36,771 nucleotides of DNA from Lawsonella clevelandensis (GTDB lineage Bacteria > Actinomycetota > Actinomycetes > Mycobacteriales > Mycobacteriaceae): contig NZ_QFOZ01000006.1 in assembly GCF_003241315.1 (NCBI RefSeq), positions 1 through 36,771 on the forward strand. Reading direction: 5' to 3'. A program made the translations under genes and the position numbers. Positions 8,805-17,937 of the stretch are shown piece by piece. The notes below the pieces were generated by a model. That model did no database searches. It was given only the letters and a program-made list of their open reading frames with translations, and was not told the DNA's origin. Each line of letters starts with the position of its first letter. The stretch's first letter is position 1.

Positions 8805-9998
8805 TTACGTGGTATAGGCAGAATTGATCTCTACATAAGCGTGTGAAAGATCTGTTGTCCGTATGCTGGCCGTCTCTCGCCCCACACCGAGATCAATATC
8901 AACATTGATACGGTCACCAGACATGTCAATATCTCGTGCATCCGGCAAACCCCCACCACGTGCAAAAACCTTTTTGCCGTTGAACGCAACGGTTACTTTG
9001 AGAATATCCATGGGGACAGGTGCAACACCCAATGTAGCTACCACACGACCCCAGTTCGGGTCTTCCCCGAACAGTGCTGTTTTTACTAGATTGTCGCGGG
9101 CTACAACGCGTGCCGCAGTAAGAGCATCATCCTCAGTTTTCGCACCAGAGACGGTAACAATGCAGCGTTTAGTAACACCTTCTGCATCACTCATCATTTG
9201 ATCTGCAAGATCATCACAAACAGCAAAAATTGCTTTTGTTAGTTCCGTCTGATCCGCAACGACTCCACTAGCCCCATTTGCCATAACGATGACAGTGTCA
9301 TTAGTTGATGTAGACCCGTCAACATCAAGACGATCAAAAGTACGAGAGGTAGAAAAACGTAAAGCAGACTCCAGATCCATCTGATTAACAATGGCATCCG
9401 TAGTGATAACGCACAGCATAGTAGCCAAACTGGGGGCAATCATGCCAGCACCCTTGACCATTCCACCGACTTTCCAACCTTTGGCAGAAGCATATTCACT
9501 GCGTTTAGCAACTGTATCGGTGGTCATAATGGCTGTTGCGGCTTCCAGCCCTTTTTCTGCCGAATCTCCCAGAAGTTCCGGTAGCGCCTCAATACCACTA
9601 CGAATAGCTTTCATGGGCAGCCGGTCGCCAATGACACCCGTTGAACAAATAGCTATTTGCCCGGCATTAATAGAAACACCCGCGGCAGCAAGCTGGCGAG
9701 CTAGATGAATAGCCTCTTCTTTAGCATCTTCTACACCAGCTGTACCAGTACAAGCATTCGCTCCCCCAGAGTTAAGAATGACAGCACGTAATTCCCCACT
9801 TTTCAAAACTTCCTGCGACCACAGCACAGGTGCTGCCTTAAAACGGTTGGATGTAAAAACACCCGCCGCTGTAAGATGCGGTCCATCGTTAACAATGAGG
9901 GCCATATCAAGACCGCCATGCTTTTTAACACCTGCAGCAACACCAGCCGCTCGAAAACCTTGCGCCGCTGTTACTCCAGCTGTGCGAGTGATGGTCAT
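8805..9998 (-). CDS. argJ: Glutamate N-acetyltransferase / ornithine acetyltransferase
   Basis: It recycles the acetyl group from acetylornithine to glutamate and, in bifunctional members, also uses acetyl-CoA. The 397-residue precursor belongs to the N-terminal-nucleophile family and should cleave itself at the KGAGMIAPSLATML motif, between A192 and T193, giving two chains with T193 as nucleophile. The ATG at 9998 has AGAAGGA upstream; the open frame to 10025 is disregarded. With ArgJ present and no argE or argA in the window, the cyclic pathway is indicated. Confidence 0.96.
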   Translation of the reverse strand: MTITRTAGVTAAQGFRAAGVAAGVKKHGGLDMALIVNDGPHLTAAGVFTSNRFKAAPVLWSQEVLKSGELRAVILNSGGANACTGTAGVEDAKEEAIHLARQLAAAGVSINAGQIAICSTGVIGDRLPMKAIRSGIEALPELLGDSAEKGLEAATAIMTTDTVAKRSEYASAKGWKVGGMVKGAGMIAPSLATMLCVITTDAIVNQMDLESALRFSTSRTFDRLDVDGSTSTNDTVIVMANGASGVVADQTELTKAIFAVCDDLADQMMSDAEGVTKRCIVTVSGAKTEDDALTAARVVARDNLVKTALFGEDPNWGRVVATLGVAPVPMDILKVTVAFNGKKVFARGGGLPDARDIDMSGDRINVDIDLGVGRETASIRTTDLSHAYVEINSAYTT

Positions 9999-10030
9999 AA
10001 TTACTTGTCCTTCTCTAAAAAACAAAAGTG

Positions 10031-11110
10031 TTAGGGTGCAAGGCCAACAGTGTAAAGGCCACTAGTTTCTGGCCAACCTAACATAAGGTTCATGCATTGA
10101 ACTGCGGCCCCGGCGGTACCCTTCACCAGATTATCAATCACTGCGGTAATGACGAGGCGTTTAGCTGCAGTATCTACATCTACAGCAATTTGCACATTAT
10201 TGGATCCTATGACCGATTTCGACTGCGGCTGCTGTCCATATGGCAGTACCTGTACAAAAGGCTCATTACGGTATGCCTCTTCATAAAGCTGCTGCACTGC
10301 TTCGGGGCTACTAGTAGTGGTAGCAAAAGCAGTCGTGAGAATACCGCGTGTCATGGGTGCGAGAACTGGAGTAAAACTGACTGTTATGTCCTGCTCAGTA
10401 AGTTCCTGCATATTTTGCAAAATTTCGGGTGTGTGCCGATGCCGACCAGCAACGTTATAAGCCTTGGCAGAACCACACACTTCAGCATGCAGATTAGCGA
10501 CCTTGGCACCTTTACCAGCACCAGAAGTACCCGAGAATGACACGACGGAAAGATCTCCAGCGGTAATCCCAGCTTGTACCGCTGGATAAAGGGCTAGAGT
10601 GGCGCCAGTGGGAAAACAACCCGGCACCGCAACAGTACGAGCATGAGAAATAGCGTCCCTATGCCCAGGAAGTTCTGGTAGGCCATACGTCCATGCCCCC
10701 TGATAGGCACACTGATACCACTTTTCCCACGCCTTATCATCGCGGAGTCGAAAATCTGCAGCACAATCGATAACAATGGGAGCTTGTTCCCCGCGAGATT
10801 TTGCCGCCTCGGCAAGATCTTTAGCAAGCGGTCCGGAATGACCATGCGGCAAAGCCATAAAGACAACGTCATGACCACTTAACGTATCTATCGACGTTTC
10901 TGCAAAAATGCGGTCGGCTAACGGAGCAAGATGGGGATGGAACTCTCCTACTTTCTGACCAGCATTGCTATTAGCACACAGTGCTCCAATAACAAGCTCG
11001 CCATTCTGGTAAGCAGGATGGGTAAGAAGAAGACGGAGAATCTCAGAGCCTGCGTATCCCGTAGCTCCAGCAATTGCAACTGTTATGCTCATTCTTTGAT
11101 TATTCATCAT
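10031..11110 (-). CDS. argC: N-acetyl-gamma-glutamyl-phosphate reductase
   Basis: This NADPH-dependent reductase handles acetylglutamyl phosphate. The 359-residue product has a Rossmann start (VAIAGATGYAGSE, 11-23) and the active-site cysteine C165 in VPGCFPTGA. It is the first gene of the arg cluster. Neither the ATG pair at 11110/11107 nor the ATG at 11092 has a clear ribosome site, so translation from a very short leader is likely. The earliest ATG is used because related proteins have similar N-terminal tails. ArgR-like half-sites overlap its promoter. Confidence 0.95.
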   Translation of the reverse strand: MMNNQRMSITVAIAGATGYAGSEILRLLLTHPAYQNGELVIGALCANSNAGQKVGEFHPHLAPLADRIFAETSIDTLSGHDVVFMALPHGHSGPLAKDLAEAAKSRGEQAPIVIDCAADFRLRDDKAWEKWYQCAYQGAWTYGLPELPGHRDAISHARTVAVPGCFPTGATLALYPAVQAGITAGDLSVVSFSGTSGAGKGAKVANLHAEVCGSAKAYNVAGRHRHTPEILQNMQELTEQDITVSFTPVLAPMTRGILTTAFATTTSSPEAVQQLYEEAYRNEPFVQVLPYGQQPQSKSVIGSNNVQIAVDVDTAAKRLVITAVIDNLVKGTAGAAVQCMNLMLGWPETSGLYTVGLAP

Positions 11111-11112
11111 CG

Positions 11113-11156
11113 TGCAAGATTATGCAAGAAATAATGCATATTTATCGTTCTGCCAA
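11113..11156 (-). promoter_or_regulatory. argC promoter with probable ArgR half-sites
   Basis: On the minus strand a -35 TTGGCA (11156-11151) is followed 17 bases later by TATTTC (11133-11128) as a weak -10. An alternative -10 is CATAAT (11124-11119), which would put the start at the argC ATG. Three TGCA cores lie at 11135-11138, 11123-11126 and 11113-11116, 10-12 bases apart, in contexts such as TTGCATAAT that resemble actinobacterial ARG-box halves. They overlap the core promoter, as expected for ArgR repression. The spacing and consensus match are my judgement. Confidence 0.5.
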
Positions 11157-11215
11157 AGCACGCATACAACGCACCTAATACTCAAAAATAGGCATAAACA
11201 GCGACCACAGAGTGA

Positions 11216-12061
11216 CTACAGACAGCTAGGGCTCGTTTCCCAACCATGAAAAACAGGACCATGTCCCTTACCGACCTCTAATAAATCTGAATGAAGTATG
11301 GCACCATACAACCAGTCTGTCGTTAACTGCGCAGCACGCACCACATCCCCTGACTGGGCAATACGCACCGCTAAACCAGACGAAAGAGAACACCCCGTGC
11401 CATGCGTATTCTTCGTATCGATATGCGGATGCGTAAAAACAGCAGCCTCTGTATCACGCTGGAGAAGAGTATCCGTCATCGTTTCGCTTTTAAGATGACC
11501 GCCTTTTACCAGCACCGCAGCCCGTGTCATAGCCACAACACGTTCACCCTGGTGCACTGCCGCTGACAGAGAAGAGGCCTGTTCCTCCCCTACTAATACA
11601 GCCAACTCTGGCACATTGGGAGTAATAACAGATAGCTCAGCTATCTCCCCAACAGCAGTGACAAGCTCCCGCATAGCAACCTCTGCATCAGTTGTGAGAA
11701 GCCTATCTCCACTGGTAGCCACCATCACGGGATCCAACACAATAACAGGAGGTTTTACCTGCTGAAGCCACTCACTAACAGCATGAGTAATAGCTGTATC
11801 CCCCAACATGCCAATCTTGACAGCATCGATAACAACATCATCTGCTACAGCATCAAGCTGTTCCTGCAAAAAGCTCAGCGGAGGAGTGTGAACAGAACGA
11901 ACACCACACGTATTCTGAGCCACTAATGCTGTCACTACACCCATACCATAGCCACCAGCTGCCGCAATAGATTTAAGATCGGCCTGCAGACCAGCGCCAC
12001 CAGTGGGGTCAGTACCAGCAATAGAAAGAACACGAGGAATTTCTCGGGGAATAAAGGTCAT
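11216..12061 (-). CDS. thiD: Hydroxymethylpyrimidine/phosphomethylpyrimidine kinase
   Basis: It makes HMP pyrophosphate for thiamine synthesis. The 281-residue single-domain ribokinase-fold product has the substrate loop SIAGTDPTGGAGLQADLKS near 13-31 and the C-terminal anion-hole motif HGTGCSLSSGLA. No ThiE or TenA domain is fused. The ATG at 12061 has no clear ribosome site; a GTG at 12067 is the alternative. The gene is an outsider between pheT and argC, positions normally linked in this order, and no other thiamine gene is nearby. Gaps of 95 bases (pheT side) and 105 bases (argC side) suggest its own transcript. No riboswitch was recognised. Confidence 0.92.
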   Translation of the reverse strand: MTFIPREIPRVLSIAGTDPTGGAGLQADLKSIAAAGGYGMGVVTALVAQNTCGVRSVHTPPLSFLQEQLDAVADDVVIDAVKIGMLGDTAITHAVSEWLQQVKPPVIVLDPVMVATSGDRLLTTDAEVAMRELVTAVGEIAELSVITPNVPELAVLVGEEQASSLSAAVHQGERVVAMTRAAVLVKGGHLKSETMTDTLLQRDTEAAVFTHPHIDTKNTHGTGCSLSSGLAVRIAQSGDVVRAAQLTTDWLYGAILHSDLLEVGKGHGPVFHGWETSPSCL

Positions 12062-12156
12062 GCACACATCATTCCATTAAATTCCACTGTCGGCCCTCTC
12101 TACCGCAATAAAAATATCTCAAGAGAAAACACAGAGAAAGCACTGAGGGAAAACTC

Positions 12157-14649
12157 TTAGAGAGAACGCAGTTCAGCACCAAAACGCTCAGCAGCAACTG
12201 CAACAGCAGCATCGCGAGCGGCAGAAGCTTCTTCTTCAGTAAGAGTCCGCTCCGTCGACCGGAAACTCAATGCAAAAGCAAGCGAGCGTTTATCGTCACC
12301 AAGTTGTTCAGACTCGTATATGTCAAACAACTTAACGCTCTCTAACAAATCTCCGCCACCTTCATAAAGAGCTGCAACAATATCAGCCTGCGGCACATCT
12401 TTAGCCACAACAAGCGCCACATCTTGATAGACCGGCGGATAAGGCGACACAACTGGAGACTGTCCCTTATATTCGGTAGGCAAGGCGGAAACATTCACTT
12501 CCATTGCGCACATACGTGCAGGTAAACCACACTTATCCAGTATTTGCGGATGAATCTCACCAGCATAGCCAACACACTCGTCACCCAGGTAAACAGCAGC
12601 ACAACGACCCGGATGCCATGGCAATAGCTCCGCCTTCTCAAAACGGAATTCTGCACCTACTGCACGGCCCACCTGACGAACTGCTTCAATAATGTCCCAG
12701 ACATCTGCCGGACGCCCTTTACCCCACGGACCAGTTTGATCCCGTAAACCAGTAAGAACAGCTGCCACATGCATAGGCTGCTTCGGCAAAGCCGACTGAA
12801 GGGCTACAATTTCCGCATCGGAAGGACGTTTATCCGTTGACAGCATAGCCATGGGTTTAGTGGTCTCATCGGGAAGGCACACTTCTTCCACTCCATAAAG
12901 ACCAAGATCATGTTGCCCACGCGCAACATTACGCTTCACCACATCGAACATTTCTGGCAGCAGTGTTGTTGCTAAACATCCGTAGTCAGAATCTAGCGGA
13001 TTAAGTACTTTTGTGACACGACGACGCGGATCATCATTCGGCAAACCCCACTCGTCAAACACTGTGTTGGACATGAACGGGGTAGGCAGAATTTCTACGT
13101 AGCCAGCGTAAGCCATAGCTTTATTAACCATTCGGCGACGACGCTGCTCCGGTGTAAGACCATGACCTGACGGTGCCTGCGGTAGACGCACTGGGATCTG
13201 CTCTAAGCCCTCTAAACGAAGAACTTCTTCGACAAGATCAGCCCGCATCTGCAGATCAGGACGCCAGGTTGGAGGAGTAACAGTAAGCACACCTTCCTCA
13301 CCGGGAGCGTTGTCCACTTGACATCCTATCTGTTCCAGACGCCGTCGGGCAGTACCCTCCGGATAATCCACACCAGCAACGTCACTAGGCCGATGAGCGG
13401 GGAAGAGAATAGGAGCCACTGACGGCACTTCACCCGCATCAGTGAGCAAAGGCTCTACTGTGCCACCCGCAATTTCTACTAGCAAGGTGGCTGCACGATC
13501 AGCTGCTGCACGGCACACTGCTGGATCAACTTTACGTTCAAAACGGCGAGATGCTTCAGAACTCAGTTTGTGGCGGCGCCCAGTACGGAATATGTGCAGT
13601 GAGTCGAAATTCGCTGCTTCAAAGAGAACATCCGTTGTGGTGTTACCTACTTCTGTGGCGGCTCCTCCCATGACGCCCGCCAATCCGACAGGGCCGGATC
13701 CATCGGCAATAACGACATCTTCTGACGAAAGTTCGCGCTCCACACCATCTAGTGTGGTGAGCTTCTCCCCCTCATGAGCACACCGTACAGTAATATCGCC
13801 CTGCAGCTTAGCAATGTCATAGGCATGCAGCGGTTGTCCGAGCTCCAACATGACGTAATTAGTGACATCGACTGCCGGACTGATGGGCCGTACTCCCGCA
13901 AGAAGAAGACGACGCTGCATCCACCACGGGGTCACTGCCTGCGGATCAATGCCCGTTACCCGCCGAGCCACGAAACGCTGCGTTCCTGTCTCTGGTTCAA
14001 TAGTGACAGGCCAGGCCTCACCCTTGTTCCCCAGATCTTTTTCGACTGCGATTTCTTGGTACTGAAGCCCGAAAGAAATAGCAATCTCACGAGAGAGCCC
14101 TCGTAAAGACAGAGCGTAACCACGGTCTGGAGTGATGTTGACTTCAAAAACCGCATCATCCAAATTAAGCAGTGGATAAGCACTACTCCCCGGTTCAGCA
14201 GTTCCAGGACGCAATGTGATGATGCCGGAATGGTCCTGCTCAATACCTAACTCAGTTGCGGAACACATCATGCCGCAAGACATGTGACTGTAGGTTTTGC
14301 GTGCGCTGATTTCGAATCCACCTGGTAGGACAGCGCCGGGAAGCGCCACAATAACAAGATCATGGAGTTTGAAATTACGTGCGCCACAAATAATTTCCTG
14401 TAGCTCACCGTTCTCGTTACCCACGTCAACGTGGCAGAAACGAATGGGTTTCTTGAAACCTTCCAGCTCCTCAATCTCCATAACCTGGCCTACTACCAGC
14501 GGTCCTGTAATAGTAGGAAGGGGATGCGGGACGCCTTCAATTTCAAAACCGACTTTGACGAATCCAGCATCGAGGTCTGCGGTGCTAACAGACCATCCCG
14601 GGTTGCACTTGTCGAGAGTATCAGTGAGCCAACTTTGTGGAACGAACAC
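12157..14649 (-). CDS. pheT: Phenylalanyl-tRNA synthetase beta subunit
   Basis: This is the beta chain of the (alpha-beta)2 PheRS complex. The 830-residue product begins MFVPQSWLTDTL, followed by an EMAP/OB-type tRNA-binding domain (about 40-150), B3/B4 editing domain, B5 domain, a catalytic-like core domain, and a C-terminal ferredoxin-fold anticodon-binding domain from about 735. Length is typical. It starts with GTG at 14649, with AAGGA six bases upstream. It follows pheS by 60 bases in the same operon. Confidence 0.97.
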   Translation of the reverse strand: MFVPQSWLTDTLDKCNPGWSVSTADLDAGFVKVGFEIEGVPHPLPTITGPLVVGQVMEIEELEGFKKPIRFCHVDVGNENGELQEIICGARNFKLHDLVIVALPGAVLPGGFEISARKTYSHMSCGMMCSATELGIEQDHSGIITLRPGTAEPGSSAYPLLNLDDAVFEVNITPDRGYALSLRGLSREIAISFGLQYQEIAVEKDLGNKGEAWPVTIEPETGTQRFVARRVTGIDPQAVTPWWMQRRLLLAGVRPISPAVDVTNYVMLELGQPLHAYDIAKLQGDITVRCAHEGEKLTTLDGVERELSSEDVVIADGSGPVGLAGVMGGAATEVGNTTTDVLFEAANFDSLHIFRTGRRHKLSSEASRRFERKVDPAVCRAAADRAATLLVEIAGGTVEPLLTDAGEVPSVAPILFPAHRPSDVAGVDYPEGTARRRLEQIGCQVDNAPGEEGVLTVTPPTWRPDLQMRADLVEEVLRLEGLEQIPVRLPQAPSGHGLTPEQRRRRMVNKAMAYAGYVEILPTPFMSNTVFDEWGLPNDDPRRRVTKVLNPLDSDYGCLATTLLPEMFDVVKRNVARGQHDLGLYGVEEVCLPDETTKPMAMLSTDKRPSDAEIVALQSALPKQPMHVAAVLTGLRDQTGPWGKGRPADVWDIIEAVRQVGRAVGAEFRFEKAELLPWHPGRCAAVYLGDECVGYAGEIHPQILDKCGLPARMCAMEVNVSALPTEYKGQSPVVSPYPPVYQDVALVVAKDVPQADIVAALYEGGGDLLESVKLFDIYESEQLGDDKRSLAFALSFRSTERTLTEEEASAARDAAVAVAAERFGAELRSL

Positions 14650-14709
14650 GGCACATCCTTGCGATCGAAAAGCGAGTGAAGTGAAGTCTTATAAGGAAAC
14701 TAAGTAATT

Positions 14710-15759
14710 TTACGAGCGAATACCGAAAGGAAGGGTAAAGCGAATATCGCCTTCCACCATGTCCCGCATATCGGAAATACCATTGCGGAATTGCAAGGTA
14801 CGCTCTAAGCCCATCCCGAATGCGAAACCAGAATATTCTTCTGGATCAATACCGGCAGCTAAGAGAATATTCGGGTTCACCATGCCGCAGCCGCCCCATT
14901 CAACCCATCCGGCTCCACCCTTCTTATCGGGGAACCATACATCCACCTCAGCGCTGGGTTCAGTAAAGGGGAAATAGTTAGCACGCATGCGAGTTCTTGT
15001 GTCTGGTCCAAAGAGTGCTTTTGCGAGATGGTCAAGGACACCCCGTAAATCGGCCATTGTGAGGCCTTTATCGACTGCTAGTCCTTCAATTTGGTGGAAG
15101 ACGGGAGTATGAGTGGCGTCTAGTTCATCAGTGCGGAATGTACGTCCCGGGCAACCGATGTATATAGGCAATTCACGAGACAATAAAGTACGAACCTGCA
15201 CCGGAGAAGTATGCGTCCGCAACACCATCCGTGAGTCTTCCGGAGCGATATGGAAAGTATCCTGCATAGTGCGGGCAGGGTGATCTGGAAGGAAATTCAA
15301 CATATCAAAGTTGAATTGTTCACTCTCCACCTCAGGACCATCCGCAATTTCCCATCCCATAGCAATGAGAATGTCAGAGATCTGCTCTGCAATCATCGTA
15401 ATGGGATGTTGTGCCCCAAGTGGTTGCCGCGTAGAAGGCTGCGAAACATCAATAGTTTCAGCAACAAGAAGCTGCGCAGCATGTTCCTCTTCCAGCCTAG
15501 CTTTACGCACCCCATAGCACTTCTCTGCTTTACCACGCGCTATGTTAACGACACGACCAGCTTCTTTACGCTTTTCTTTGGCGATGGTACCAAGTGCGCG
15601 GCGAGCTAAAGCGAGCGGAGATTTTTCACCCAAATATGTAGATCTAGCGGCAGCAAGTTCTTCCAAGTTAGTCGCGGCGGTAAACGCAGCCACAGCGGCT
15701 TCAGCATAACTGTTGAGTGTTTCTTCACTCAGATCTGCGGACTGGTTTTCCTGCGTCAT
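14710..15759 (-). CDS. pheS: Phenylalanyl-tRNA synthetase alpha subunit
   Basis: This is the catalytic chain of PheRS, 349 residues. An N-terminal coiled-coil arm that contacts tRNA (about 1-95) precedes the class II core: the THTSPVQVRTL block, AEVDVWFPDKKG, and the C-terminal motif 3 region with GFAFGMGLERTLQFRNGISD. The ATG at 15759 has AAGGAG four bases upstream. It lies 73 bases past the methyltransferase gene and upstream of pheT. Confidence 0.97.
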   Translation of the reverse strand: MTQENQSADLSEETLNSYAEAAVAAFTAATNLEELAAARSTYLGEKSPLALARRALGTIAKEKRKEAGRVVNIARGKAEKCYGVRKARLEEEHAAQLLVAETIDVSQPSTRQPLGAQHPITMIAEQISDILIAMGWEIADGPEVESEQFNFDMLNFLPDHPARTMQDTFHIAPEDSRMVLRTHTSPVQVRTLLSRELPIYIGCPGRTFRTDELDATHTPVFHQIEGLAVDKGLTMADLRGVLDHLAKALFGPDTRTRMRANYFPFTEPSAEVDVWFPDKKGGAGWVEWGGCGMVNPNILLAAGIDPEEYSGFAFGMGLERTLQFRNGISDMRDMVEGDIRFTLPFGIRS

Positions 15760-15832
15760 AATTCTCCTTGGAATAAATATCTTTCAAGCCTCTAGCGTAA
15801 TGCATGACTGGCTAGATTCACTCTTGCTGCAT

Positions 15833-16660
15833 TCACTCTTGTTGTGCAACTGCCGATGAATAAAGGCAGATGGAAGTAGCTGATGCCAGATTAAGACTCT
15901 CCGCATGGCCCCAAATAGGGATAGAAACAGTGTGATCTGCCTGCGCGGCAGCAGCTGGATCAAGACCATGTGCTTCACTTCCCATTAGCCACGCAGTGGG
16001 GAGAGACAACAAATCAGCAGCATGATTAAGATTCACTTCCCCATCCATAGCAGTAGCGAGAAGTTGCACGCCGCAACCTTGTAAAGCGGTTAAGGCAATT
16101 TCTGTATCGCTTTCGCGACACACTGGCAGGTGATAAATACTGCCAGCGGAAGAACGCACACATTTGGTATTTTCCGGGTCCACTGAATGCCCGGCAAAAA
16201 CAACAAGATCTGCACCGAATGCATCGGCAATACGGATCATCGTTCCCGCATTACCTGGATCATTAGTGTCAATACCGACGAGGACAAGCTGCGGATGAGG
16301 ATTGCTGTCTAGTTCATCTGCAAGACGTGTAACAGCAGAAGAGCAAACAGCATAAATACCCGGAGGCGTTACCGTATCCGTCAGCAATTTATCTGCTTTC
16401 GGACTGATGTAGTGCACATGTAGTTGTCGATCGAGTGCGCTCGTTATTGTGCTGGAATAGCGTTCTGCTGCTTCCTCAGTAACATATATGTCCACCACTT
16501 CGCCGTAGCGGATTGCTTCAGAGACCGCATTCCAACCTTCTGCAAGGAATTGTCCTGTTTTTCGACGTTGTGCGGGACGATGAAGTTTAGCTGCAGAAAC
16601 GACCCGTGGAGTTCGTTCAGTGAAGATCTCCACGGGTCGTTCAGAAGTGTGATGTGCCAC
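15833..16660 (-). CDS. TrmH/SpoU family RNA 2'-O-methyltransferase
   Basis: This SAM-dependent, knotted SPOUT enzyme probably modifies 23S rRNA. The 275-residue product has an N-terminal substrate-binding domain and three SpoU motifs: DTNDPGNAGTMIR (131-143), WLMGSEAHGLDP (224-235) and SIPIWGHAESLNLASA (246-261). The target base cannot be read from the sequence; TsnR/RlmB-like names are used for such genes. The start is GTG at 16660, only 14 bases after the rplT stop, with a weak ribosome site. Methyltransferases of this family between rplT and pheS are common in actinobacteria. Confidence 0.9.
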   Translation of the reverse strand: MAHHTSERPVEIFTERTPRVVSAAKLHRPAQRRKTGQFLAEGWNAVSEAIRYGEVVDIYVTEEAAERYSSTITSALDRQLHVHYISPKADKLLTDTVTPPGIYAVCSSAVTRLADELDSNPHPQLVLVGIDTNDPGNAGTMIRIADAFGADLVVFAGHSVDPENTKCVRSSAGSIYHLPVCRESDTEIALTALQGCGVQLLATAMDGEVNLNHAADLLSLPTAWLMGSEAHGLDPAAAAQADHTVSIPIWGHAESLNLASATSICLYSSAVAQQE

Positions 16661-16674
16661 AGTTAGCCTAACTG

Positions 16675-17058
16675 CTACTGGGCTGCGGGGGCGTTGACGT
16701 CCTCCGGCAGTGCCTTACGAGCGGCATCCACAAGAGCGGTGAAGGCAGCAGGATCGGAAACTGCAATTTCTGCGAGGACCTTACGATCCAGATCGATACC
16801 AGCAAGACGAAGACCCTGCATGAAGCGGTTATAGGTCATGTCATTCTGGCGAGCAGCAGCATTAATACGTGCAATCCACAGCTTGCGGAAGTCTCCCTTA
16901 CGGGCACGACGGTCCCGGTAGGAGTATGTCATTGAATGGAGGGTCTGCTCCTTGGCCTTACGGTAGAGGCGAGAGCGCTGACCGCGGTAGCCAGAGGCAC
17001 CTTCTAGTACAGTGCGACGCTTCTTTTGGGCGTTTACTGCCCGCTTTACTCGTGCCAC
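16675..17058 (-). CDS. rplT: 50S ribosomal protein L20
   Basis: This early assembly protein of the large subunit binds 23S rRNA. The 127-residue, very basic product contains the family blocks KKRRTVLEGASGYRGQRSRL and RKGDFRKLWIARINAAAR. It starts with GTG at 17058, with AGGATG upstream. Third gene of infC-rpmI-rplT. In other bacteria L20 represses this operon through its mRNA; whether that applies here is unknown. Confidence 0.98.
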   Translation of the reverse strand: MARVKRAVNAQKKRRTVLEGASGYRGQRSRLYRKAKEQTLHSMTYSYRDRRARKGDFRKLWIARINAAARQNDMTYNRFMQGLRLAGIDLDRKVLAEIAVSDPAAFTALVDAARKALPEDVNAPAAQ

Positions 17059-17121
17059 GATGTCATCCTGTCGATTGTTAGGGGGTAAAAGTCTTAAAAG
17101 TTGTCGGCTAGTTTTATTGAT

Positions 17122-17313
17122 CTAGCCGAGGAGACGCTTCACGCGCTTTACGTCTGCAGTGGCGACGTCAGTCGTGCCGGAAAGACGACGAGTACGGCGG
17201 GAAGACTTGTGCTCTAGGAGGTGGCGCTTGTTGGCCATTTCCCGGGTGAGCTTACCGCTACCAGTCTTCTTGAAGCGCTTAGCGGTTCCCTTATGGGTCT
17301 TCTGCTTAGGCAT
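17122..17313 (-). CDS. rpmI: 50S ribosomal protein L35
   Basis: This small basic large-subunit protein has 63 residues. It starts MPKQKTHKGTAKRFKKTGSG and contains KRHLLEHKSSRRTRRL, the standard L35 pattern. The ATG at 17313 is preceded by GAGGA at four bases. It lies between infC and rplT in the conserved order. Confidence 0.98.
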   Translation of the reverse strand: MPKQKTHKGTAKRFKKTGSGKLTREMANKRHLLEHKSSRRTRRLSGTTDVATADVKRVKRLLG

Positions 17314-17380
17314 TATTCCTCAGTTCTTTTCGTGATCAGGGCTGATCGGGGGATCCTTGGGCGGGAGACTAACGGACGAG

Positions 17381-17926
17381 TTAGTGTTCTCCAGCCGACT
17401 GACGAGTCTTTTTCCCGCGGTGGGGAGCAATAACCATTGTCATATTGCGGCCATCTTGTTTAGGACGAGACTCAACAAAACCGTACTCTTCAACGTCATT
17501 AGCGAGACGTTCAAGCAGACGGTAGCCGAGCTCCGGACGTGACTGCTCACGTCCACGGAACATAATGGTCACTTTGACTTTGGACCCTTTGTTAAGGAAA
17601 CGAATAACGTTTCCTTTCTTGGTCTCATAGTCGTGGTCGTCAATTTTGGGACGAAGCTTCTGCTCTTTAACCACAGTCTGCTGCTGGTTCTTACGAGCCT
17701 CACGTGCTTTTTGCGCAGCCTCGTATTTGAACTTGCCGTAGTCCATGATCTTGCACACCGGCGGGCGAGCATTGGGAGCAACCTCAACTAGGTCAAGGTC
17801 AGCTTCGTACGCCAGCTTGAGAGCCTGTTCCACACGAACAATGCCCACCTGCTCCCCATTGGGGCCTACGAGACGGACTTCGGGAACACGGATTCGCTCA
17901 TTGATGCGGGCGTCTTGATTGCTGAT
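17381..17926 (-). CDS. infC: Translation initiation factor IF-3, AUC start codon
   Basis: IF3 binds the 30S subunit and proofreads start-codon and initiator-tRNA pairing. The 181-residue product reads ISNQDARINERIRVPEVRLV through to KKTRQSAGEH, with the IF3 N domain, basic linker and C domain. No ATG, GTG or TTG can give the N domain: an in-frame TGA lies at 17938-17936, and the first GTG is at 17848, after the conserved block. The ATC at 17926 has GAGGAG five bases upstream and is the credible start. Rare AUU/AUC starts in infC are a known autoregulatory device, since IF3 rejects them. A hairpin and micro-ORF lie in its leader. Confidence 0.95.
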   Translation of the reverse strand: MSNQDARINERIRVPEVRLVGPNGEQVGIVRVEQALKLAYEADLDLVEVAPNARPPVCKIMDYGKFKYEAAQKAREARKNQQQTVVKEQKLRPKIDDHDYETKKGNVIRFLNKGSKVKVTIMFRGREQSRPELGYRLLERLANDVEEYGFVESRPKQDGRNMTMVIAPHRGKKTRQSAGEH

Positions 17927-17931
17927 GGGGA

Positions 17932-17937
17932 CTCCTC
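17932..17937 (-). promoter_or_regulatory. infC ribosome binding site that fixes the AUC start
   Basis: GAGGAG on the minus strand (17937-17932) lies five bases before ATC (17926-17924). It overlaps the in-frame TGA at 17938-17936, so the coding frame cannot extend further upstream. Confidence 0.85.

Noticed and set aside
15784..15978. Small minus-strand frame overlapping the 3' end of the SpoU-type gene
   Set aside because: It is out of frame with the clear motif 3 of the methyltransferase and has no family features.
17381..17848. infC as a 155-residue protein starting at GTG 17848
   Set aside because: It would lose the conserved NERIRVPEVRL block of the IF3 N domain, which is intact and in frame upstream from ATC 17926.
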